Positions 1 through 6,649 are shown, counted from the stretch's first letter. The stretch: 10,252 nucleotides of DNA from an uncultured Caulobacter sp. (GCA_937925635.1 CALALX010000008.1:1-10252); one strand, 5' to 3'. Translations and numbers: made by a program. Notes: generated from the letters alone by a model not told the origin.

Positions 1-48
1 GCTGGGGATAGTTCACGTCCTTTTCTCTCCCCGCTCAAGCCCGCCTGG

Positions 49-128
49 CCGGGGACATGAATTTCAGTGCGTGTCCCCGCCGGCTTCAAGCTGCCGGGGA
101 CACGTACCGAAGAGGTACATGTCCCCGG
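49..128. repeat. Four-GGGGAC palindromic element, copy A (REP/BIME-like)
   Basis: Four GGGGAC/GTCCCC blocks alternate in orientation. The outer arm CCGGGGACATG (49-59) pairs perfectly with CATGTCCCCGG (118-128). The central arm CGTGTCCCCG (70-79) pairs perfectly with CGGGGACACG (95-104) around a 15-nt loop. A small hairpin TACC/GGTA (105-108, 114-117) follows directly; 60-69 shows no clear stem. An alternative fold is also possible: CCGGGGACACGTACC (94-108) against 114-128 with one mismatch. The same order of arms occurs at 3766-3858 with different arm sequences. This resembles REP/BIME elements of the kind mobilised by RAYT transposases; that assignment is inference. It lies 97 bp before the aspS start. 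Confidence 0.75.
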
Positions 129-225
129 ACAGATCACCCCGAATCCTTGACTTTCCGGCCCCTCCGTGCGCCTTTCCGCGCCTCCCGGAATCCGGCTTTC
201 GCGCCGCAAGAAAACGACTGAAACC

Positions 226-2055
226 ATGCACGCCTATCGCACGCACACCTGTGGCCAGCTCCGTGGTTCGGACACCGGCGCGACTGTCCGCCTGTCGGGC
301 TGGATCCATCGCAAGCGCGACCACGGCGGCCTGGTCTTCGTCGACCTGCGCGACCACTACGGCCTGACCCAGCTGGTCGTCTCGCCGACCACGCCGGGCT
401 TCGACCTGATCGAGCGCGTGCGCACCGAGAGCGTGATCCGGGTCGACGGCGAGGTCGTGGCCCGCTCGGCCGAGACCATCAACGCCAACCTGCCGACCGG
501 CGAGGTCGAGATCCGCGTCAAGTCGGTGGAAGTCCTGTCCGAAGCCGCCGAGCTGCCGCTGCCGGTGTTCGGCGAGCCGGACTACCCCGAGGAAATCCGT
601 CTCAAGCACCGCTTCCTGGACCTGCGCCGCGAGACGCTGCACCGGAACATCGTGCTGCGCAGCAAGGTGATCCACTCGATCCGCCGGCGCATGGTCGACC
701 AGGGCTTCCTGGAGTACCAGACGCCGATCCTGACGGCCTCTTCGCCGGAGGGCGCGCGCGACTTCCTGGTGCCCTCGCGCCTGCATCCGTCCAAGTTCTA
801 CGCGCTGCCGCAGGCCCCGCAGCAGTTCAAGCAGCTGCTGATGGTCAGCGGCTTCGATCGCTACTTCCAGATCGCGCCCTGCTTCCGCGACGAGGACCTG
901 CGCGCGGACCGCAGCCTCGAGTTCTACCAGCTCGACGTCGAGATGAGTTTCGTCACCCAGGAAGACGTGTTCGCGGCCATCGAGCCCGTCATGCACGGGG
1001 TGTTCGAGGAGTTCGCCGAGGGCAAGCCGGTCTCGCCCATCGACCAGGAGCACAGCTTCACCAACGACTTCGGCGAGACCTCGACCCACAGGGGCTTCGA
1101 GCGTCTGACCTATGCTCAGGCGATGGCCTGGTACGGCAGCGACAAGCCGGACACCCGCAACCCGATCAAGATGCAGGACGTGTCGTCGAGCTTCCGCGGC
1201 GGCGGATTTGGGCTGTTCGCCCGCATCCTGGACGCCGACGAGAAGAACGCCGTCTGGGCCATCCCGGCCCCGACCGGCGGTAGTCGCGCCTTCTGCGACC
1301 GCATGAACAGCTGGGCGCAGGGCGAAGGCCAGCCGGGCCTGGGCTACGTCTTCTGGTCGGAAGACCAGGGCGGCTGGGGCGGACCGATCGCCAAGAACCT
1401 GGGCGCCGACCAGACCCAGGCGCTGATGACCTCGCTCGGCCTCGGTCAGGGCGACGCGGCCTTCTTCGTGGCCGGCCTGCCGGCGACCTTCGCCAAGTTC
1501 GCCGGCCTGGCCCGCACCCGCGTCGGCACGGAGCTGAAGCTGGTCGACGAGGACCAGTTCAAGTTCTGCTGGATCGTCGACTTCCCGATGTTCGAGTGGA
1601 GCGAGGAAGAGAAGAAGGTCGACTTCTCGCACAATCCCTTCTCGATGCCGCAGGGCGGGCTGGAGGCGCTGGAAACCCAGGATCCGCTGACCATCCGCGC
1701 CTACCAGTACGACATCGTCTGCAACGGCTACGAGCTGTGTTCCGGCGCGATCCGGAACCACAAGGCCGAGATCATGCTCAAGGCCTTCGAGATCGCCGGC
1801 TACGACCAGTCGGTCGTCGAGAGCCAGTTCGGCGGCATGCTGAACGCCTTCCGCTACGGCGCGCCGCCGCACGGCGGCCTGGCCCCCGGCATCGACCGCA
1901 TCGTCATGCTGCTGGCCGGCCAGACGGCGATCCGCGAGGTCATCGCCTTCCCGCTGAACCAGCAGGGCCAGGACCTGCTGATGAACGCCCCCTCGGAGGT
2001 CGAGGAGCGTCAGCTGAAGGAGCTGCACATCCGCCTGGCGCCGCCGATCAAGTAG
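226..2055 (+). CDS. aspS: Aspartyl-tRNA synthetase, predicted non-discriminating (Asp/Asn) type
   Basis: Class IIb synthetase, 609 aa, that attaches aspartate to tRNA-Asp in the cytosol, close to the usual ~590-600 aa of bacterial AspRS. The N-terminal OB-fold anticodon domain includes GWIHRKRDHGGLVFVDLRD (about 25-43). Class II motif 2 is FRDEDLRADR (from F220), followed by EFYQLDVEMSF. The bacterial GAD insert lies around 290-420, and motif 3, GGLAPGIDRI, starts near 550. His33 in RDHGG is the residue linked in other bacteria to relaxed tRNA recognition, where discriminating enzymes have Leu. The protein may therefore also form Asp-tRNA-Asn for amidation by GatCAB; this is inference. The ATG at 226 is chosen because family homology begins there; the in-frame upstream extension from 166 looks non-coding. 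No strong Shine-Dalgarno is visible. It is apparently monocistronic and converges on the next gene. Confidence 0.97.
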   Translation: MHAYRTHTCGQLRGSDTGATVRLSGWIHRKRDHGGLVFVDLRDHYGLTQLVVSPTTPGFDLIERVRTESVIRVDGEVVARSAETINANLPTGEVEIRVKSVEVLSEAAELPLPVFGEPDYPEEIRLKHRFLDLRRETLHRNIVLRSKVIHSIRRRMVDQGFLEYQTPILTASSPEGARDFLVPSRLHPSKFYALPQAPQQFKQLLMVSGFDRYFQIAPCFRDEDLRADRSLEFYQLDVEMSFVTQEDVFAAIEPVMHGVFEEFAEGKPVSPIDQEHSFTNDFGETSTHRGFERLTYAQAMAWYGSDKPDTRNPIKMQDVSSSFRGGGFGLFARILDADEKNAVWAIPAPTGGSRAFCDRMNSWAQGEGQPGLGYVFWSEDQGGWGGPIAKNLGADQTQALMTSLGLGQGDAAFFVAGLPATFAKFAGLARTRVGTELKLVDEDQFKFCWIVDFPMFEWSEEEKKVDFSHNPFSMPQGGLEALETQDPLTIRAYQYDIVCNGYELCSGAIRNHKAEIMLKAFEIAGYDQSVVESQFGGMLNAFRYGAPPHGGLAPGIDRIVMLLAGQTAIREVIAFPLNQQGQDLLMNAPSEVEERQLKELHIRLAPPIK

Positions 2056-2079
2056 GCCGCGGCAGCAGGCCTGCAATCA

Positions 2080-2183
2080 CCGTCATCCCGGGCGGTCGCG
2101 GGCCGATACGGGACCCGGACGAGCGGGGACTCAGCGGCGTGGGCCCGGCTCTTCGCGGTTTCGCGCTACGGCCTGGATGACGG
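2080..2183. repeat. GTCATCC-type palindromic element in a convergent gap
   Basis: The outer arm CCGTCATCC (2080-2088) pairs perfectly with GGATGACGG (2175-2183). Inside are CGGGaCCC (2109-2116) against GGGCCCG (2141-2147), 7 bp with one bulged A, and a CGCG-gttt-CGCG hairpin (2154-2165). The layout matches a palindromic repeat (GTCATCC...GGGACCC...GGATGAC) that I recall as common between genes in Caulobacterales; this copy looks degenerate. It fills the gap between the aspS stop (25 nt away) and the pentapeptide-gene stop (6 nt away). It could act as a two-way terminator, although neither side has a clear T-run. Confidence 0.55.
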
Positions 2184-2189
2184 CGAGGC

Positions 2190-3104
2190 CTACGGCCCGG
2201 CGATGATCATCCGCGGTGCGGCTGGAGCCGCGGGCGCGGGCGGCGCGGGCTTCGGCGGCTTGGGCGGCTTCGGCGGCGCGGGCGGCGCCGGCGGCGAGGC
2301 CATGTCGCGGACGATGATCATTCGGCGACCGCCGCAGGTCGCGACCCGGAGCCCGTGGGGCAGGCGGGTCTTTTCGTCACCGCAGGCGTCGTCCAGCTGG
2401 TCCTGGCGCAGACCCTTCGTGCCCGACAGATTGGCCCCGGCCAGGATGGCGCCGTCGAGGCTGGCGCCCCGGAAGTCCGCGCCGGCGAAGGTCGACCCGC
2501 TGAGAATGGCGCGGTCGAGGTCGGCGCCGCGGAACGACGCTCCGTCGAAGCGGCCCGCGATCATCTGGGCGCCGATGAGTTCGGCGTTGCCGAAGTCCGC
2601 GCCGCGACCGTCGACGTGCAACAGGCGGGCCGCCGGCAGCTCCGCGCCGGTGAACCGGGCGCCCGACAGGTTGGCGAACGCCAGGTTGACCCGGGGCATC
2701 TCCGCGCCCTTGGCGCTGACATTGCTGAAGATGGCGCGCACGAAGTTGGCGTTGGGGGCCTCCACGCCGTCGAGCATGGCGTTGGAGAAGTTGGCCGCGG
2801 TGAAGTCGCTGGAGATGATCTGGGCGCCGCGCAGGTCGGCGTTCATCAACCGCGCGCCCTGGAAGTCGGAGTGGATGAAGGTCGCGCCGCGCAGATCGGC
2901 GTTGATCAGGGTGGCGGTGGCGAAGTTGGCGCCGGCGAACCGGGCGTTGGTCAGGCGACGGCCCGACAGGTCGCACTTGCCGCAGCTGCCGCCGAAGGTG
3001 ACGAGACGGGCGATGTCCTTTTCGCCGACCATCGCCTGGGCGGGAGTCGCGGCGGCGGCTCCGGCGAGGACGAAGAGCGAGAGGGCGAGGCCTAGGCGGG
3101 TCAT
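2190..3104 (-). CDS. Secreted pentapeptide-repeat protein with Pro-rich C-terminal tail
   Basis: 304 aa. Residues 1-24 form a Sec signal peptide ending in TPAQA, so the protein should be periplasmic or exported. A CGKC motif (C41, C44) is followed by roughly 36 tandem A(D/N)Lxx-like pentapeptides to about residue 230, predicted to fold as a right-handed quadrilateral beta-helix. The cap is QLDDACGDEKTRLPHGLRVATC, with C241 and C257. The final ~45 residues are Pro/Ala/Lys-rich, framed by RMIIVRD and RMIIAGP. The neighbouring gene encodes a shorter paralogue with the same CxxC and cap. ATG 3104 is preferred over an upstream in-frame start at 3173 because the signal peptide begins there. The gap to the upstream paralogue is 93 bp. 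No biochemical function can be assigned; pentapeptide helices serve as binding scaffolds or DNA mimics in other families. Confidence 0.85.
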   Translation of the reverse strand: MTRLGLALSLFVLAGAAAATPAQAMVGEKDIARLVTFGGSCGKCDLSGRRLTNARFAGANFATATLINADLRGATFIHSDFQGARLMNADLRGAQIISSDFTAANFSNAMLDGVEAPNANFVRAIFSNVSAKGAEMPRVNLAFANLSGARFTGAELPAARLLHVDGRGADFGNAELIGAQMIAGRFDGASFRGADLDRAILSGSTFAGADFRGASLDGAILAGANLSGTKGLRQDQLDDACGDEKTRLPHGLRVATCGGRRMIIVRDMASPPAPPAPPKPPKPPKPAPPAPAAPAAPRMIIAGP

Positions 3105-3138
3105 CGGCGAGCTGGCGGCTCCGGTCGTGAAAAGCTCA

Positions 3139-3158
3139 CGATCGGTTTGACCCGATCG
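3139..3158. other. Perfect 7-bp hairpin between the two pentapeptide genes
   Basis: CGATCGG (3139-3145) pairs with CCGATCG (3152-3158) around a 6-nt loop, in the 93-bp gap between the paralogous minus-strand genes. The minus strand continues with TGAGCTTTTC, a weak T-run at best. It could be a poor terminator of the upstream gene, an mRNA processing or stability structure, or an operator for the downstream gene. The sequence does not decide between these. Confidence 0.35.
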
Positions 3159-3197
3159 CCCCCGAAACACCACTTAAATCGCGGTAACGCTTCAAGT

Positions 3198-3689
3198 TTA
3201 GCGGCACACCGGTATGCGAAGACCGCGCGGCAGGCGAGTGGCCTGGTCGCCGCAGGCGCGGTCGAGCTGGCGTTGGGAGAGGCCGCTGGCGCGGTCCATC
3301 TCGGCCCCGCTGAAGTTGGCGCCGGTCAGGTTGGCGCCGGCGAAGCGGGCGCCCTGCAGATAGGTCCCCACGAAGGTCGCGTTGGTCAGGTCGGCGCCGC
3401 TGAAGTTGGCGCTGCTGAACACGCCGCCATAGGCGTTGACGTCGCGCAGGTCGGCGCCGGCGAAGCTGGCGCGGTTCATGACCACCAGGCTGAGGTCGGC
3501 CTGGCGCAGGCGCGCGCGCGACAGGTTCTGTCCGCTCTTCTCGAGGCCGGTCAGGTCAGCCTGGAACAGGTTGCAGCCGGGGCAGCTGGCCCCGCGCCGC
3601 ACGGCGGCGATCTGGCCGGCGTTCTGGGCGACGGCCGGCGCGGCGGCGAGCAGGGCGGCGGCCAGCGCGGAAAGGGCGAGCAGTCTCAT
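3198..3689 (-). CDS. Small secreted pentapeptide-repeat protein (paralogue of neighbour)
   Basis: 163 aa. A Sec signal peptide covers residues 1-21 (cleavage after APAVA). Then comes a CPGC motif (C36, C39), about 18-19 pentapeptide repeats (FAGADL, FSGADL, LTGANF types) to near residue 130, and the cap QLDRACGDQATRLPRGLRIPVC with C146 and C162. The spacing of the paired cysteines (16 residues) and the LDxACGDxxTRLPxGLR motif match the downstream gene, so the two arose by duplication. It differs in being about half as long in the repeat region and in ending right after the last cysteine, without the Pro-rich tail. The ATG at 3689 starts directly at the signal peptide. A periplasmic location is inferred; the function is unknown. 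Confidence 0.85.
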   Translation of the reverse strand: MRLLALSALAAALLAAAPAVAQNAGQIAAVRRGASCPGCNLFQADLTGLEKSGQNLSRARLRQADLSLVVMNRASFAGADLRDVNAYGGVFSSANFSGADLTNATFVGTYLQGARFAGANLTGANFSGAEMDRASGLSQRQLDRACGDQATRLPRGLRIPVCR

Positions 3690-3765
3690 GGCGGCACGGT
3701 TTCCCGGTCGATGTCGGCGTTTACGCTTAACGCTGCAAGCTTAAGACCAGATTGCTTGGTGCGCG

Positions 3766-3858
3766 GGGGACTGCTTCGGTCGATAGACCGTAGCTGTCCC
3801 CGGCTATTCGGTTCGCAAGGGTCGGGGACAGCTACCGGCGATGCCGGAAGCAGTCCCC
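3766..3858. repeat. Four-GGGGAC palindromic element, copy B, with a full four-way junction
   Basis: The outer arm GGGGACTGCTTC (3766-3777) pairs perfectly with GAAGCAGTCCCC (3847-3858). Inside are three directly abutting hairpins: CGGTC-gata-GACCG (3777-3790), TAGCTGTCCCCG (3791-3802) with CGGGGACAGCTA (3823-3834), and CCGGC-gat-GCCGG (3835-3847). Almost every base outside the loops is paired, giving a cloverleaf-like four-way junction. An extra CAGTCCCC (3861-3868) follows and forms the last codons and stop of the adjacent TSCPD gene. The order of arms is as at 49-128. GTAG precedes the CTGTCCCC arm, as in many REP elements. Likely a non-autonomous RAYT-type repeat; possibly a transcript terminator or stabiliser. 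Confidence 0.8.
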
Positions 3859-3859
3859 A

Positions 3860-6634
3860 TCAGTCCCCGTGCGAGCCGCACGCTCCGCACACCCCGCCGA
3901 TGACGGCGAGATCCCCGCAGGCCGGGCAGACGCCGGCGGCGCGCTGCATCAGTTCGCCGGGGGCCTCGACCTTGCGCCCGCCGAACGGCAGGAAGACCAG
4001 ATTGTCGGGCGCCGCGCCGCGGGCGAAGCCCTTGGAGATGAAGCGCGAGGCCGGCTGGGGCTCGATGTCGTGGGCGACCAGGGGCGCGCCGTCGTCGTCG
4101 GCCTTGCCGCGGCCCAGGCCGTCGGCGTTGAGCTCGCCGGGGTCGGCGTTGGCGAGGTCGCCGCGGCCCAGGTAGCTGACCCCCAGTTCGCGGAACACGT
4201 AGTCGAGGATCGAGGTCGCCGACTTGACCGAGTCGTTGCCCGTCACCGGCCCGGCCGGTTCGAAACGGGTGAAGACAAAGGCGTCGACGAACTCGTCCAG
4301 CGGCACGCCGTACTGCAGCCCGATCGAGATCGAGACCGCGAAGTTGTTCATCAGGCTGCGGAAGGCCGCGCCTTCCTTGTGCATGTCGATGAAGATCTCG
4401 CCCAGCTCGCCGTCGTCATATTCGCCGGTATGCAGGTAGACCTTGTGGCCGCCGACGCTGGCCTTCTGGATGTAGCCCTTGCGCCGGTCGGGCAGCTTGC
4501 GGCGGCTGCGCTCGACCTCGACGATCTTCTCGACCACCCGTTCGGTGACGACCGGCTCGACGCGCGGCGCCTTGGGGGCCTCGGGCTCGGGCAGGTCGAG
4601 CGCGAAGGCGGCGGGGGCGGTGTCGCGCTCGATGCGGAAGGCGCCGACGCCCGCCGCGACCGCCGCCGTCTGGGCGGCCAGCGCGTCGGCGGGGGGCGCC
4701 GTGAACGGCAGGCGCAGGCGGGTGACGGCCGGCAGGTCGCAGACCGCCTCTACGGCGGCGGTCATGGCCAGTCGCGCCGCGAGGTCCGGCTCGGCGAACA
4801 GGGCGCGGCCGGCCTCGTCAAGACCCGGGCAGTCGGCGAGATCCCCCGCGCCCAGCGCGAAGCGCTCGGCCGCCCGGACGTCGGCGCGGGTGAAGCCGGC
4901 GAAGGCCAGGGTGTCGAAGTGGGCCGCGCAGGCCGCCTCGGCCGACGCGCCCAGCACGTCGGCGACGAAGCCGACGCCGACGACCGAGGGCGCGAAGGCC
5001 TGGGTCAGGGACCGGGCGAAGGGCAGCTGGCCCTCGGCCGCGTCGATCTCGTAGCGGGTGAAGCCGCAGTGCTGCAGCTCCGCATGGCCGACGCCGGGGG
5101 CGTCTTCCAGGGTTCCATGGCCCAGGGCGTGGACGCGGGCCGCGTCGAGGTCCGCGCCCAGCGCCGCGAGTCCGTCGAGCACCGCCGCCGGCAGCACCTT
5201 CACCACCTCGCCGTCAGCGGTTTCGGCGACCGTGGTCAGGGCGGGCAGGGGGCCGACGCCGACGCTGACGCCGCCGAGCCGCAGGGACAGCTCCGCGTCG
5301 TCGAGCGGCGCCAGGGCGAGGGGCGGCGTCGATGGCGCGGCGACGTCCAGCTCACGGGCGACGGTCGCGGCGGCGGCCCACAGGGCGCGGGCGGCGTCGC
5401 GCCCCTGGGCCGAGGCGTATGGCGCGCCGGCGGCCATGAGGCGCTCGGCCACCCCCGCCAGGCTGAGCAACGGCCTCGCGCCGTCGGCCGCGGCCTGCAC
5501 CTTCAGCGCCAGCCCGACGATGCGGACGGCCTGGGCGAGGTCCTCGGGATCGTCGGCCAGCGTTCCGATATCGATGGCGGCGAATGGCCCCCGCGCGGCG
5601 GCCTGGAAGGTGCGGACGGGGATGGACGCCGATTTCCGGCGGCATCTGGCCGAGGTGCGGCTGGCGGTCGAACCGGCGGCGGCCGAACTGGCGGCGCAGA
5701 AACGCACGGATGAGGATCTGAAGGACCTGCGCGCCGCCGTGGCGGCGATGCGCGGGGAGACCCAGTCCGAATACGGCTTCGCCCGGGCTGACCTGTCTTT
5801 GCACATCGCGGTGGGCGCGGCGTCCAAGAACCCGATGATGCGGTCGCTGGCCGGGGTGATCGAGACGGCCCTGCTGGAGGCCTTCACCCTGAGCCCGCCG
5901 GTGCGCCAGCCGGCCGTGGCGTGCTCGGCGTCCAGGGCGTGGGACGAGACGGCCGCCAGCAGGCCGGTCGGCGGCGCCAGGTCCAGCCAGGCCGGCTCGG
6001 GCGCCTCGCCGGTCAGGCCCAGGGCGATGGCGTCGGCGATGGCGGCGTCGTCGGCCCCGGCCGCGCGGGCGGCGAGGGCCGCGCGCGCCAGCGCCGGATT
6101 GCCGGCCGGATCGGCGCAGGCGGCGGGGTCGCCCTCGCAGCGGCGGACCGCGTCGGCCACGGCGGCCAGCCGTTCGCCCGCGAAGGCGGCGGCGCGGGCG
6201 GCCAGGGCGCGGCCCTCGGTTTCGGCGACCAGCCGGCGCAGGGCCAGGGTGAAGGCGGGTTCGCCGACAGTCGGGGCCTGTCCGGCATCGCCCAGGGGGC
6301 GTCCGCGCCCGAAGGCGGCGACACCCAGCGACAGGAGGGTCTGCAGCTCGGCCTGGAACGCGGAGCCGTCCGGCTTGCGGTCGAAAAGGCCGAGGGCGGC
6401 GGCCTCGGCGGTCAGGGCGCGGGCGAACCGCTCGGGGCCCCCGGCCAGCAAGCCGTCCTGCGCCGGCGCCGGGCCGTCGCACGGCACGGTCTCCGCCCAG
6501 TCGAGCCACGATTCCACCCGGGCGGAGGTCCAGCCGCGCGGCGCCAGGACGCCCTGCAGGGCGTCGGCTGTCTCGACGGTCCGGAGCTCGAGTTCGGGGG
6601 GCGTTCTCTTCGCCAGCCGCCTCGCAAAACGCAT
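3860..6634 (-). CDS. NrdJ-like TSCPD-domain protein (barrel-less class II RNR relative) with internal insertion
   Basis: 924 aa. The C-terminal part, from KGYIQKASVGGHKVYLHTGE (719 on), matches the TSCPD region of adenosylcobalamin-dependent ribonucleotide reductase NrdJ. It includes EIFIDMHKEGAAFRSLMNN and ATSILDYVFRELGVSYL, and ends in a CPAC...CGAC zinc-ribbon-like pair (C903/C906, C916/C919). The segment with HGTLEDAPGV resembles, weakly, NrdJ sequence just before TSCPD. I see no catalytic barrel or active-site cysteine motifs, so reductase activity is unlikely; the role is unknown. Residues 246-342 are Ser/Arg/Ala-rich and come from antisense FCD-regulator DNA (see 5609-5905). Without them the protein would be 827 aa and read ...TAGWRT-FQAAARG.... 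The reading frame stays open across the insertion. ATG 6634 is supported by a GGGAGAG Shine-Dalgarno 8 nt upstream; GTG 6655 is less likely. Confidence 0.8.
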   Translation of the reverse strand: MRFARRLAKRTPPELELRTVETADALQGVLAPRGWTSARVESWLDWAETVPCDGPAPAQDGLLAGGPERFARALTAEAAALGLFDRKPDGSAFQAELQTLLSLGVAAFGRGRPLGDAGQAPTVGEPAFTLALRRLVAETEGRALAARAAAFAGERLAAVADAVRRCEGDPAACADPAGNPALARAALAARAAGADDAAIADAIALGLTGEAPEPAWLDLAPPTGLLAAVSSHALDAEHATAGWRTGGLRVKASSRAVSITPASDRIIGFLDAAPTAMCKDRSARAKPYSDWVSPRIAATAARRSFRSSSVRFCAASSAAAGSTASRTSARCRRKSASIPVRTFQAAARGPFAAIDIGTLADDPEDLAQAVRIVGLALKVQAAADGARPLLSLAGVAERLMAAGAPYASAQGRDAARALWAAAATVARELDVAAPSTPPLALAPLDDAELSLRLGGVSVGVGPLPALTTVAETADGEVVKVLPAAVLDGLAALGADLDAARVHALGHGTLEDAPGVGHAELQHCGFTRYEIDAAEGQLPFARSLTQAFAPSVVGVGFVADVLGASAEAACAAHFDTLAFAGFTRADVRAAERFALGAGDLADCPGLDEAGRALFAEPDLAARLAMTAAVEAVCDLPAVTRLRLPFTAPPADALAAQTAAVAAGVGAFRIERDTAPAAFALDLPEPEAPKAPRVEPVVTERVVEKIVEVERSRRKLPDRRKGYIQKASVGGHKVYLHTGEYDDGELGEIFIDMHKEGAAFRSLMNNFAVSISIGLQYGVPLDEFVDAFVFTRFEPAGPVTGNDSVKSATSILDYVFRELGVSYLGRGDLANADPGELNADGLGRGKADDDGAPLVAHDIEPQPASRFISKGFARGAAPDNLVFLPFGGRKVEAPGELMQRAAGVCPACGDLAVIGGVCGACGSHGD
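5609..5905. repeat. 6-bp direct repeats GGTGCG bounding a 291-bp insertion
   Basis: GGTGCG occurs at 5609-5614 and 5900-5905. The copies are 291 bp apart, exactly 97 codons, and sit at both edges of the FCD-like segment. Removing one copy and the DNA between joins minus-strand codons into AGWRT-FQAAARGPFAAIDIG, which reads as uninterrupted host-gene protein. The repeats may be a target-site duplication or microhomology used in repair. The ends of the insert show no terminal inverted repeats, so it is not a simple transposon. Confidence 0.65.
5619..5903 (+). pseudogene. Fragment of a GntR/FadR-family FCD-domain regulator, inserted antisense in the TSCPD gene
   Basis: Read on the plus strand, 95 codons give an FCD effector-domain fragment starting GMDADFRRHLAEVRLAVEP. 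It continues with AAELAAQKRTDEDLKDLRAA, then the metal-site helix FARADLSLHIAVGAASKNPM, and SLAGVIETALLEAFTLSPP. The order and spacing match FadR-subfamily FCD domains (DxxxH in the D-L-S-L-H stretch). The N-terminal winged helix-turn-helix and the C-terminal histidine-bearing helices are missing, and there is no start or stop of its own. It is therefore a gene piece, not a gene. The surrounding minus-strand gene is clearly native on both sides. The source gene is not in this window. Confidence 0.75.
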
Positions 6635-6642
6635 CGTCCCGA

Positions 6643-6649
6643 CTCTCCC
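6643..6649 (-). promoter_or_regulatory. Ribosome binding site of the TSCPD gene
   Basis: GGGAGAG on the minus strand lies 8 nt before ATG 6634. It would be inside the coding region if GTG 6655 were used, which favours the downstream ATG as the start. Confidence 0.6.

Noticed and set aside
147..180. TTGACT as a -35 box for aspS.
   Set aside because: No acceptable -10 element lies 15-19 nt downstream; the region is C-rich. The promoter may be elsewhere or not match a consensus.
64..2076. Long open frame on the minus strand opposite aspS (about 670 codons).
   Set aside because: It is antisense to a confidently identified aspS. Its composition (Leu/Val/Arg/Asp/Gly-rich without motifs) is typical of antisense frames in GC-rich DNA.
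2203..2310. Gly/Ala-rich plus-strand frame (GGAGFGGLGGFGGAGG-like).
   Set aside because: It is the reverse complement of the Pro-rich tail of the pentapeptide protein, not an independent glycine-rich gene.
3727..3744. Possible CtrA box (TTAA...TTAA) upstream of the small pentapeptide gene.
   Set aside because: The two TTAA half-sites are 10 nt apart, where the CtrA consensus needs 7, and the rest of the motif does not match.
3869..5713. Long plus-strand frame opposite the TSCPD gene.
   Set aside because: No recognisable domain, Gly/Arg/Ala-rich composition, and the opposite strand has clear NrdJ-like homology. Only the separate frame at 5619-5903 shows family features on the plus strand.
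5619..5903. FCD fragment as a functional regulator gene.
   Set aside because: No DNA-binding domain, no own start or ribosome binding site, no C-terminal helices, and the frame runs on into antisense sequence on both sides.
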